Below, one piece after another: positions 43,662 through 52,061 of a stretch of DNA of 64,000 nucleotides. Each line of letters starts with the position of its first letter. Position 1 is the stretch's first letter. The stretch is from a bacterium (GTDB lineage: Bacteria > SZUA-182 > DTGQ01): positions 1 to 64,000 of the forward strand of contig JAILZY010000005.1 in NCBI GenBank assembly GCA_023512255.1, written 5' to 3'. Below the pieces are notes generated by a model, which was not told the origin of the DNA, searched no databases, and worked only from the letters and a program-made list of their open reading frames with translations. Both the position numbers and the translations under genes were made by a program.

Positions 43662-46349
43662 ATGAAGGCAGCGGTTCAGAGAGGATGGGTATATATAATT
43701 ATCTTATCGATTATCTTAACTGGCTTGCATAAGATCGCCTATGCTCAAATGATGGTTAAGGATGCGGCAGGGGCAAGTGCTTCATTAGCTGCTATGGCCA
43801 ATATTATAACTAATATGGCATCTTCTCAATCCTTGCTGGGATTAGGGGGGATAGATTCATCATCTGTGCTGGCGGCAGACCCTTCCTTGTTAATAGGTGG
43901 TGGTCTTTCTTTGGCTATGGGGCTAAACCCTGCTTTGGCTTCCTTTGCTTCGCCCTCGGCTATTAGCAATGATCCTCTGATGGCGGCCTCAGCTGCCTTG
44001 TTATCTCAATCTATAGTTGCCCAGTCTATGGTGGGCCTATCTATGGCGGGAAGTGGAATAGGAGGCGCCGCGCCTATAGCAGCAGGTCTGGGCGGAAGCT
44101 CTCTAGCGGGAGATGCAAATCTTTTGATGAACCCGTTTAGCTTAGGTGCAGGGCTTTTCCCTGGTTTAGGAGGGGCATTAAGTAATATCTCCTTTTCTAT
44201 GCTACCCAGTTTATCGCTTCTTTCAAGTCAAGGCAAAGGGATAAGCCCTTTATCTGCTCTCGCTTCTACTCTGATGACTATTCCATCTCTTAATCCATTT
44301 GTCCGGCCACCATCTCTACTCCCCTCATGGCAGCAAATGGGTGGATATCAATATGGGAATTCCCTTTTGGGTATGCCGCCTATGGGAAGCCCACAAATGA
44401 TAGGTGCTCTCCCAGGCGGGGGATATGGCTACAGTGGATATTCGCCTTTTGTCTCTCCATATATTTTACCGGGGGGGAATATCTCTTCGATTACACAAAC
44501 TAGATTAGGAGCCTCTTCTGGAGGAAGTGTCTTCCCTTCTCAGGGGCTGTCTAGTCCCGGTGGGTTGATTACTGGTACTGGCGGAACGATCGGGATCACT
44601 GGTACTGGGCTCCCAGTTACTGACCTCTATGGTAGCATGATATCATCTCCGGTAAACCTAGCTTACTTATATACTATTAGCCTGGCCAATGAATATAATA
44701 AAATATCGATCCGAGGGGTAACCATTTTTGGCACAGTTAGGGACCAGGAAGGGGAGGGGATAGGAGGGGTTACTATTAACATTTATTATAAAGGCCAGCA
44801 GCAGGTAGGACATTCCTTGATAAGTAGAGATTCTGATGGATACTATGGCCAGAGTGCGGTTTTTCTGGGGGATGAGTGTTCAGTAAAGATTTTTTATGAG
44901 GATAAATCCACTAGCTATAAGATGCTTCCTTTTGTGGGACCTACAAGGTGTGACTTTCTCCTGGGCCCAGGTATGGTCTTCGATGAAATTACAGGCATTC
45001 CCTTGAAGGGGCTAAATGTTGTAGCCATATACCAGGCCAACCCTAATTTAGAAGCCCAAACAACCACTGATGCCGAGGGGAAATATCAGCTTTTTCTTCT
45101 GCCGGGAGACTATAATATAACAATATATGACAATCAGGGTAGTACTCTTATTCCGCCTAGGGTGGTAAAAGTTCCTTCAACAGAAAGCAAAGAGCTAAAA
45201 TTTGCCTTAAAGCTGCCGCAATTTTCCGGCAAGGTGGTTGATATCATCGATCATCATCCTATTAAGAATGCCCAAATTAAGGTTATTCCGATAGCGAATA
45301 AAGAGGTTGTGCTTCCTATGGGTGATACAATCAATACTGGAAATATGGGTGAGTTCATGATACTTCTTCCGACAGGAAATTATCAACTTGAGATTACCAG
45401 TAATGGATATCAGAAGAAGATTATTCCTAATGTTAACATCTCTGGGACGATCAAGGATTATCTCATCGAGTTAACAGAGGTGGAGGTGAGTCAAAGGCCG
45501 AAAAACACTCCACCAATTATAACCTCACCCAAGGATGGCCAGGAGATAACGGTCAAAACAGGCGATGAGCTTTGCTTTTTTGTGAAAGCGCAGGATAATG
45601 AAAACTCCTATCTATACTATACGATCTTAGGGCCAAAGGGTTGGCCAAAACTTGACAAGGTGGGTGGGGAATCAGGAAAAGAGTATCGGTATTCTACCAC
45701 CTTGGCTGATCTTGGCGAATATACCTTCGAGATTACGGTTTCTGATTTAGGTTTATCCACTACGGCTCGTATTAAGGTAGTGGTCCAGTATCCTATCCAG
45801 CTTACATTGGTCAAAGGGATGAATTTGATCAGCTATCCCCAAGGGCCGAAAGATGCTGTTAATTTCGCCTTTGATTTGCTCTCCTTTTTGGGAGATGCCA
45901 ATTGCATATCCAGCATCGGCAAATACGATTCAGAGCAGGGGGTCTACAGCAAGGCCGTGATTACCAAAGACAGGAAAAAGAGTGGGGATAACTTTTCCAT
46001 CAGCAGTCAGGAAGGGTATGCTGTTTATGCCAAACAGCCGACTACCATTAACCTGAATATCCGACAAGGCAATATTACCTCCTGCACACTCAATCTCAAG
46101 GAGGGGATCAATTTGGTTGGTATACCCGCAGTTTTAGGGGATCAGTATTCCTCTCATGATCTTTTGCTTGATCTTGGTCAGGATACGGCGATTAGTATCT
46201 GGCGCTATAATAAGTTAAGGGGAGAATATGAGTTCACTTACTGGCTTGGAAATCATCCGGCGGGAGTGAATTTTCCTATTCGGATAGGAGAGGGATATTT
46301 TATCCATACAAGAGCTGAAAAGCAGATTTCTCTGCCGATGCTGCACTAG
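43662..46349 (+). CDS. Large exported protein with carboxypeptidase-regulatory-like domains
   Basis: This 895-aa protein has a signal peptide (VYIIILSIILTGLHKIAYA) and then about 300 residues of low-complexity sequence rich in Gly, Ser, Ala, Leu and Met. Three CarboxypepD_reg-like beta domains follow (about 348-430, 435-510, 515-595; 'TVRDQEGEGIGGVTINIYYK', 'TTDAEGKYQLFLLPGDYNI'). A cadherin-like or Ig domain (about 612-700, 'NTPPIITSPKDGQEITV') and a C-terminal beta region complete it. It is surface-exposed by inference. The preceding gap of 286 bases holds a small hairpin (TGCCTG/CAGGCA near 43535). No family function can be assigned. Confidence 0.75.
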   Translation: MKAAVQRGWVYIIILSIILTGLHKIAYAQMMVKDAAGASASLAAMANIITNMASSQSLLGLGGIDSSSVLAADPSLLIGGGLSLAMGLNPALASFASPSAISNDPLMAASAALLSQSIVAQSMVGLSMAGSGIGGAAPIAAGLGGSSLAGDANLLMNPFSLGAGLFPGLGGALSNISFSMLPSLSLLSSQGKGISPLSALASTLMTIPSLNPFVRPPSLLPSWQQMGGYQYGNSLLGMPPMGSPQMIGALPGGGYGYSGYSPFVSPYILPGGNISSITQTRLGASSGGSVFPSQGLSSPGGLITGTGGTIGITGTGLPVTDLYGSMISSPVNLAYLYTISLANEYNKISIRGVTIFGTVRDQEGEGIGGVTINIYYKGQQQVGHSLISRDSDGYYGQSAVFLGDECSVKIFYEDKSTSYKMLPFVGPTRCDFLLGPGMVFDEITGIPLKGLNVVAIYQANPNLEAQTTTDAEGKYQLFLLPGDYNITIYDNQGSTLIPPRVVKVPSTESKELKFALKLPQFSGKVVDIIDHHPIKNAQIKVIPIANKEVVLPMGDTINTGNMGEFMILLPTGNYQLEITSNGYQKKIIPNVNISGTIKDYLIELTEVEVSQRPKNTPPIITSPKDGQEITVKTGDELCFFVKAQDNENSYLYYTILGPKGWPKLDKVGGESGKEYRYSTTLADLGEYTFEITVSDLGLSTTARIKVVVQYPIQLTLVKGMNLISYPQGPKDAVNFAFDLLSFLGDANCISSIGKYDSEQGVYSKAVITKDRKKSGDNFSISSQEGYAVYAKQPTTINLNIRQGNITSCTLNLKEGINLVGIPAVLGDQYSSHDLLLDLGQDTAISIWRYNKLRGEYEFTYWLGNHPAGVNFPIRIGEGYFIHTRAEKQISLPMLH

Positions 46350-46467
46350 TCCGAGAAGGTGCGCCTAATCTGTCTGTCTGGATTTAAGCGCCCAAGTCTT
46401 TTTGCCTTCCTTTTTGTTCTTTCCGTGATCAGATATTTCTGGTTATTAAAAGTTTTAGGAAAGGGGT

Positions 46468-46508
46468 TTTAGGGGAAAACCCTTTTTCAAAAAGGGTTTT
46501 CCCCTAAA
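46468..46508. repeat. Perfect 20-bp palindrome with 1-base loop
   Basis: Arms 46468-46487 and 46489-46508 are exact reverse complements around a single C. The core is GGGGAAAACCCTTTTT. It could act as a bidirectional terminator or as an element end. It overlaps the first unit of the tandem repeat below. Confidence 0.85.
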
Positions 46509-46578
46509 CTTACAGGGTTTTTCCTCAAACTTATAGGGTCTTCCCCTTAAACTTACAGGCTTTTCCCCTCAACTTACT
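46494..46578 (+). repeat. Four tandem 21-22-bp repeats
   Basis: The unit GGGTTTTCCCCTAAACTTACA recurs four times with few changes (starts 46494, 46515, 46536, 46558). It fills the gap before the radical SAM gene. Confidence 0.85.
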
Positions 46579-46618
46579 TCCCATATCAGGGGTAGTAGTG
46601 TATAATACCTTTAACTAA

Positions 46619-48268
46619 TTGAAAGAAAGGATGGTTTTAGCTGACTTGGTTTCCTGGCGGCAGATAGAGCAAGCCAAGGTCCTGATTTCTCAGGAGCGGG
46701 GCACTTTTATCAAAGATCCTGGCGGTAGGGTTAGCGTGGCTTTAGTCTATCCTAATCGCTACCATATCGGCATGTCTAATCTTGGATTTCAAACTATCTA
46801 CGCCCTGCTCAATAGCCGGGAGGATGTGGTTTGTGAGCGGGTATTTATACCGGACAGGCCGCTGCTTCCTCAGGAGAGCATAATTTCTCTTGAGACGCAG
46901 CGCATGCTTCATGAATTTGACCTCATCGCTTTTTCGGTCTCTTATGAAAATGATTATCTGAATATTCTAAAAGTGCTAGATTTGGCCTCGGTTCCCCTAG
47001 AGGCGAGAGAGCGAACAGATAACGATCCTCTGGTAGTGATTGGGGGAGCCTGTGCTGGGTTTAATGCCGAGCCCTTGGCTAACTTTGCCGATCTTTTCGT
47101 AGTCGGCGAAGGAGAGCGAGTTGTCCATGAGCTTATCGACCATTATATAGCCTGGAGGAGGAGCGGGAGCGGCAGGGAGGAGCTGCTTAAGGTTTTAGCC
47201 GGGCGGGAAGGTTTTTATGTTCCCCGGTTTTACCAAATCGTCTATCATGATAATGGTACCATAGCCGGGATTGAGGCTGCCGAGGGCGTTTTACCCCGGG
47301 TTAGTCAGGCTTTGATTCCTGACCTTGATGCTTATGAAACTACAACCTGCATTGTAACCCAAAATACTGAATTTGGCGATATGTTTTTGATAGAAATCAG
47401 CCGGGGGTGTCGCCGAAGCTGCGCCTTTTGTCTGATGACCAATCTCTATAAACCTTATCGGACAAGAAGCCCACAAGCACTTTTGCCCTCAATTCGCCGC
47501 GGGCTTTCTTTTCGTCAGCGTATCGGCCTGATCAGCGCCTCGGCTACAGATCATCCCCAGATTCTGGAAATTTGCTCTCAGATTCTGGCTGAGGGGGGAA
47601 AGGTTTCGGTCAGCTCCTTGCGGGCAGAGTCGATTACTCCCCAGTTTCTTGACTGTCTGGCCGCCAGTGGACATAAAACCATTACCCTTGCTCCTGAGGC
47701 TGGAAGCGAAAGGCTTCGCCGGTATCTTGGTAAGGCTATGTCGGATGAGCTCATCTTTGACCGACTCCGACAGATCACTGCTCATGGGATTCCAAACCTT
47801 AAGCTCTATTTCATGATTGGGCTGCCTTCAGAGACTGAAGCTGATGTAGAAGCCATCGTATCGTTGGTCAAAAAAATAAGGCACACAGCTCTTCAGGCCA
47901 CAAGAGATAAACTCTCGCTCGGCAGGATTACGGTCAACCTAAGCTGCTTTGTGCCAAAGCCGCTCAGCCGGTTTGAACGCTGTCCTATGGAGCAGGTAGA
48001 GGTTTTGCAATCTAAGCTAAAATTTCTGGCTGGTCGGCTGAATAAGGTGGACAATGTCCAAGTTCTGACCGATGTTCCCAAGTGGGCCTTTATCCAGGCG
48101 CTTTTGGCCCGTGGGGATCGCCGGGTGGGAGAGATTCTAAAGCAGGCTCATATCCAAGGAGGAAACTGGAGGCGAGCCTTCCAGTGCGTTAACCTGAATC
48201 CGCATTTTTATGCTACTAGGCCACGGGGTGAGCAGGAAATTCTCCCTTGGGATGTGATCCGAAGATAA
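46619..48268 (+). CDS. B12-binding radical SAM protein (TIGR03960-like)
   Basis: This 549-aa protein has an N-terminal cobalamin-binding-like region ('VSVALVYPNRYHIGMSNLGF' near residue 40) and 'VVIGGACAGFNAEPLANFAD' near 140. The radical SAM cluster cysteines are C264, C268 and C271 (GCRRSCAFC). 'SVSSLRAESITPQF' and 'APEAGSERLRRYLGK' are further radical SAM features. It corresponds to the first module of the TIGR03960 proteins, without the TIGR03936 domain fused in many relatives. Substrate unknown. TTG at 46619 or ATG at 46631 could start it; ribosome sites are weak for both. Confidence 0.85.
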   Translation: MKERMVLADLVSWRQIEQAKVLISQERGTFIKDPGGRVSVALVYPNRYHIGMSNLGFQTIYALLNSREDVVCERVFIPDRPLLPQESIISLETQRMLHEFDLIAFSVSYENDYLNILKVLDLASVPLEARERTDNDPLVVIGGACAGFNAEPLANFADLFVVGEGERVVHELIDHYIAWRRSGSGREELLKVLAGREGFYVPRFYQIVYHDNGTIAGIEAAEGVLPRVSQALIPDLDAYETTTCIVTQNTEFGDMFLIEISRGCRRSCAFCLMTNLYKPYRTRSPQALLPSIRRGLSFRQRIGLISASATDHPQILEICSQILAEGGKVSVSSLRAESITPQFLDCLAASGHKTITLAPEAGSERLRRYLGKAMSDELIFDRLRQITAHGIPNLKLYFMIGLPSETEADVEAIVSLVKKIRHTALQATRDKLSLGRITVNLSCFVPKPLSRFERCPMEQVEVLQSKLKFLAGRLNKVDNVQVLTDVPKWAFIQALLARGDRRVGEILKQAHIQGGNWRRAFQCVNLNPHFYATRPRGEQEILPWDVIRR

Positions 48269-48336
48269 GCCAAGATCTAGGTGCCATTTGACAGGATAAG
48301 GGCTGCACAAGACAGCAGCGAGCCTTTTTGCGAAGA

Positions 48337-49749
48337 TCAGTGATTGACCTTATCAGTCGCGTATTCAGCCAGCATGTCCAGATCGGTACAAAATTCCTTT
48401 GCTACCTCAAGAGAGATGATCCCACGATTGTACAGTTTGCGGACCGAATCTTGCATAGTGTGCATTTTATATCTGCCTCCTGTCTCGATGATCGAGCGAA
48501 GCTGAACCGTGTTATTTTCCCTGATAATACTCCTGGCTGCTTCAGTAACAATTAGGGCTTCGGTGGCTACTACCCGATCTTCCCCACTCTTTCGGGGCAA
48601 AAGAGCCTGAGCGACGATTCCCAGCAGGCAGTTTGACAATTGCATGGAAATTTGGTTTCGCTGATGGGATGGAAACATACCTATCAGCCGGTCCAGGACC
48701 TGAACGCAGTCCGGGGCATGCATGGAGGTCAAGACCAAGTGTCCGGTTTCGGCCGCGGTAATGGCCACGCTGGCTGATTCTGCATCCTGAAGCTCTCCGA
48801 TCAAAATGACATCCGGGTCCTGACGCAGGGCATAGCGAAGAGCCGTAGAAAAGGAAATGGTGTCAGTGCCAATCTCCCGCTGTTTAACAATTGACTTGAT
48901 ATTCGTATGGAGGCATTCAATTGGATTTTCCAAACAAATGATCACGGCCTCACGCTCTCGGTTGATCTTGTCCACCATAGCGGCCAGGGTAGTGGTTTTG
49001 CCTGAGCCAGTCGGACCAGCAATGATCACAATGCCTTTTCGCTTCTCAGCCAGGTCCGCCACTACACTTGGCAGGCCGAGCTCGGCTATAGACCTAATAT
49101 CGGGTCTGATAGTTCGAAAGACCGCCTCTACATTTCCCCGCTGCAAGTGGACATTGACCCTAAAACGGATATGAGGATTGGGGGAAAAAGCAAAATCGAG
49201 TTCCTTCCACTTTTCAAAGCGCCGGATCTGCTCCTCAGTGAGAATGCTATAAATCAGTGTCTGTAACTCTTCGCTACCAAGCTCCTCCATATCGAGAGGC
49301 TGAAGTCGGCCAAAGACGCGCAAAATGGGGGGACGACCATAGGTCAGGTGCAGATCAGAAGCCTTGTTTTCATGGGCCAGATGCAGCAAGTGCAAGATAT
49401 CCATCATCTCAATCCGCTTTTTGATTTCTTCCTGATCAACCCCTTCTAGTTTTTGAAAGGCAACACCAACCTGGTATCTGGTGTTGAAATCAAGCTCTTC
49501 AAGGTGAACTACCCTCCCAATAGCCATGATTTCTTTGCCAAGGCCAGGGAGAGTAAAAAGGAGCTTTATCTCTGATCCGATTGGAAGAACCTCATCCGCC
49601 TCCAGTAGCAGACCGAAGGCGTTAATGTTTCTGATAAAGGATTTTCGATATTCTAAGGGCATACTACTGTCAATTAGACGATGATAGCGGACAAAGATTT
49701 TGGAGCGAATGCGGGTAGAACGTCTATTCTCCGGCCCTTCCCATAACAT
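48337..49749 (-). CDS. PilZ-PilT fusion ATPase
   Basis: This 470-aa protein has an N-terminal PilZ domain (about 6-105), with RRSTRIR as the RxxxR-type c-di-GMP motif and 'IRNINAFGLLLE' in place of (D/N)xSxxG. A PilT-type secretion/retraction ATPase follows (about 112-470). Walker A GPTGSGKTTT spans 245-254. 'CLENPIECLHTNIKSIVKQR', 'LRYALRQDPDVILIGELQD' and 'AAETGHLVLTSMHAPDCVQV' cover the Asp and His boxes. PilT powers type IV pilus retraction. A fused PilZ would let c-di-GMP act directly on it. No other pilus gene is nearby; the gene ends the ubi operon's strand. Confidence 0.88.
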   Translation of the reverse strand: MLWEGPENRRSTRIRSKIFVRYHRLIDSSMPLEYRKSFIRNINAFGLLLEADEVLPIGSEIKLLFTLPGLGKEIMAIGRVVHLEELDFNTRYQVGVAFQKLEGVDQEEIKKRIEMMDILHLLHLAHENKASDLHLTYGRPPILRVFGRLQPLDMEELGSEELQTLIYSILTEEQIRRFEKWKELDFAFSPNPHIRFRVNVHLQRGNVEAVFRTIRPDIRSIAELGLPSVVADLAEKRKGIVIIAGPTGSGKTTTLAAMVDKINREREAVIICLENPIECLHTNIKSIVKQREIGTDTISFSTALRYALRQDPDVILIGELQDAESASVAITAAETGHLVLTSMHAPDCVQVLDRLIGMFPSHQRNQISMQLSNCLLGIVAQALLPRKSGEDRVVATEALIVTEAARSIIRENNTVQLRSIIETGGRYKMHTMQDSVRKLYNRGIISLEVAKEFCTDLDMLAEYATDKVNH

Positions 49750-49853
49750 GGCATCTCCTTATTAGGCTATGGATGTGTTCAGAAGCTCTCTCTCCTATCT
49801 CTTCGGAAGGGAAGCATATACAATTCGGAAACGGGGAGGGAAGATGGGGCTCG

Positions 49854-50717
49854 CTACCCGATCAGGAGATCAATAATGGCCGCAGTGCACAAAACGATAC
49901 TAATTATGCCGTTAAAAACAAAAAAGGAGAGATTGACCCTAGATAGATCATCAGGCCGCACGATCCAATGTTGATAGAAGAGAAAAAAGACGGTTACCAG
50001 ATAGCCAATCAGATACACCAGCCCTAGTCCAGCCATAGGGAAGAGCAAAAAGAAGAAAACAGCCGCTCCGATATGCAGGAGTGCAGAAATCCACAATCCG
50101 GTGCGAATGCCGAATCGGCAGGGGATGGAGTAAAGGTTTGCCTGTTGGTCAAAGTCATGATCCAGACAGGCGTAGATGATATCAAATCCACTTACCCAAA
50201 GCAGCACTCCAAGCCCAAGCACTACCGGCAGCCAGTCGAATCGACCACTTATGGCTATCCATCCTCCCAGAGGAGACAATCCAAGGCAAAATCCCAGAAT
50301 CAGGTGAGCAAAGGAGGTAAATCTTTTAGTGTATGAATAGAGAAGTAAAATGGCCAGCACCCAAGGGGACAGAAGTAGGCATAACCTGTTTAGGCTATAG
50401 GCAGCATAGAAGAAGAGAAGACAAGAGATCAGAAGGAAGACTATGACTTCACTGCGCTTTATTTTCCCAGCCGGTATGGCTCGATCTTGAGTGCGGGGAT
50501 TTCGGGCATCAAAAGGAGCATCCACCAGCCGGTTAAAACTCATGGCTGCACTGCGCGCCCCCACCATAGCTACCAGAATCCACAGCAGCCGCAGGGGATC
50601 TGGCCAGCCGCGGGCAGCCAGAAAGGCCGCCAACAAAGCAAAAGGGAGGGCAAAGATGGTGTGCTCGAATTTGATCATCTCAAGAATGATCTTTATCCGC
50701 TCAACCACCTTGGCCAT
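49854..50717 (-). CDS. ubiA: UbiA-like polyprenyltransferase
   Basis: This 287-aa membrane enzyme joins a prenyl chain to an aromatic acid. First Asp motif: 'NRLVDAPFDARNPRTQDRAI' near residue 60; second: 'GFDIIYACLDHDFDQQANLY' near 175. About eight hydrophobic helices are visible. The ATG at 50717 has AGGAGGG six bases upstream. It overlaps ubiX by 17 bases. With UbiX, UbiE and UbiD homologues and no other ubiquinone genes, it fits the late menaquinone steps of the futalosine route (MqnP-like), but 4-hydroxybenzoate as acceptor cannot be excluded. Confidence 0.9.
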   Translation of the reverse strand: MAKVVERIKIILEMIKFEHTIFALPFALLAAFLAARGWPDPLRLLWILVAMVGARSAAMSFNRLVDAPFDARNPRTQDRAIPAGKIKRSEVIVFLLISCLLFFYAAYSLNRLCLLLSPWVLAILLLYSYTKRFTSFAHLILGFCLGLSPLGGWIAISGRFDWLPVVLGLGVLLWVSGFDIIYACLDHDFDQQANLYSIPCRFGIRTGLWISALLHIGAAVFFFLLFPMAGLGLVYLIGYLVTVFFLFYQHWIVRPDDLSRVNLSFFVFNGIISIVLCTAAIIDLLIG

Positions 50718-51330
50718 ACTCAACCCTCCTTTTGCGGGCGTAAGCCTGGACTGCAGGCGATGCCTGGCCGATATGCTCTAGAACCCGACGGATAAAATCC
50801 TCAACCAGATCCTCAAGATTTTTCGGATGATGATAAAAGGCGGGCATGGCCGGGAAAATGACCGCTCCTGACTGGGAGAGCCTCAGCATGTTCTCAAGAT
50901 GGATACTGCTCAAAGGGCTCTCTCGCGGCACCAAAATGAGTTTTCGCTGCTCCTTGAGGCAGACTGAAGCGGCTCGGTGGATGAGATTGATCGAAAGCCC
51001 CTGAGCTACGGCTGCCAGACTATTCATGGAGCAGGGGATAATGACCATACCCTGGGTATGGAACGAGCCGCTGGCTAGCGGTGATGAAAAATCCTGAACA
51101 TCATGGCAGATTGCCGAAAGCCGCTGGAAATATTCCAGGCCAAGGCCAAGCTCCTCCCTGATTACCAAAGCTGCCTGCCGGGAAATGATCAGATGAAGCT
51201 CAATGCCGGTTTCAAGCAGATGAGCGAGAAGCCTTTGGGCATATAGCATGCCACTGGCCCCCGTCATGGCCAAAATAAAGCGCTCAGGCGCACTGACAGC
51301 AGGCGGTGATGACTTTTGGTCAGCGAGCAC
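50701..51330 (-). CDS. ubiX: UbiX-like flavin prenyltransferase
   Basis: This 209-aa protein makes prenylated FMN, the cofactor that UbiD needs. Recognisable motifs are FILAMTGASGMLYAQRLL near the start, 'GMVIIPCSMNSLAAVAQGLS' near 95 and 'LILVPRESPLSSIHLENML' near 132. The GTG at 51330 has GGGAG nine bases upstream. A TTG at 51360 would add ten residues. It overlaps the ubiE end by 11 bases. Confidence 0.92.
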   Translation of the reverse strand: MLADQKSSPPAVSAPERFILAMTGASGMLYAQRLLAHLLETGIELHLIISRQAALVIREELGLGLEYFQRLSAICHDVQDFSSPLASGSFHTQGMVIIPCSMNSLAAVAQGLSINLIHRAASVCLKEQRKLILVPRESPLSSIHLENMLRLSQSGAVIFPAMPAFYHHPKNLEDLVEDFIRRVLEHIGQASPAVQAYARKRRVEYGQGG

Positions 51331-52039
51331 GGTCTTTTTCTCCCACGTGCAAAGCGACAATGCCAGCAGTCAGAAGAGAGAAGGCGACCTTTCGATAGCC
51401 GATCTGCTCCATGATCTGCTGAAGTTGATCTGGGGTGTAGAATTTTCGCACCGAATCTGGCAAGTAGCGATAGGCATTGATATTTCCTGAAATCAGACCA
51501 CCAATGAGCGGCAAAATGTACAGGGAGTAAAAATAATAGATAGCCCGGAAAAATCTTGATCTTGGCTGAGAGAATTCCAAAACAGCCAGCCTGCCAGATG
51601 GCTTTAGCACCCGCTTGATTTCCCGCAACCCTTGGTGGCGGTCGATCAGATTGCGAAGGCCAAACCCCATGACCGCAGCCTCAGCCACATTGTCTCTCAG
51701 CGGCAGGTGCTCAATATCGGCACAGATCAGGCGGATTCGATCTCGATCCCCTTCGGGGATTTTCTTTTTCCCTTCATTGAGCATCCGGGAACTGAAATCC
51801 AGAGCAAATATCTTGGTCTTTGGTCCGCTCTGCTTCAGTATCTGGATGGATAGATCAAGTGTGCCACTACAAAGATCAAGAATGAGCGCATTGGGCTGCT
51901 GCTGCCATATTGGTCTTATAAGATCAACAGTTTTTTTCCTCCAATACTTGTCGAGGTTAAAGCTCAAGAGGGAATTTAAAAAATCATAAGTAGGAGAAAT
52001 CGTCTGAAACATGCTTTGCACTTGACTCTTGCTGGCCAT
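51320..52039 (-). CDS. ubiE: UbiE/MenG quinone methyltransferase
   Basis: This 239-aa SAM-dependent C-methyltransferase has 'VQSMFQTISPTYDFLNSLLS' near the start, SAM motif 'ILDLCSGTLDLSIQI' near 51, 'DIEHLPLRDNVAEAAVMGFG' near 110 and 'GRLAVLEFSQPR' near 148. It methylates demethylmenaquinone or the ubiquinone ring. GAGGG lies 12 bases before the ATG. Confidence 0.92.
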   Translation of the reverse strand: MASKSQVQSMFQTISPTYDFLNSLLSFNLDKYWRKKTVDLIRPIWQQQPNALILDLCSGTLDLSIQILKQSGPKTKIFALDFSSRMLNEGKKKIPEGDRDRIRLICADIEHLPLRDNVAEAAVMGFGLRNLIDRHQGLREIKRVLKPSGRLAVLEFSQPRSRFFRAIYYFYSLYILPLIGGLISGNINAYRYLPDSVRKFYTPDQLQQIMEQIGYRKVAFSLLTAGIVALHVGEKDRAR

Positions 52040-52061
52040 GGATTTGTTTTTCCCTCACAAA

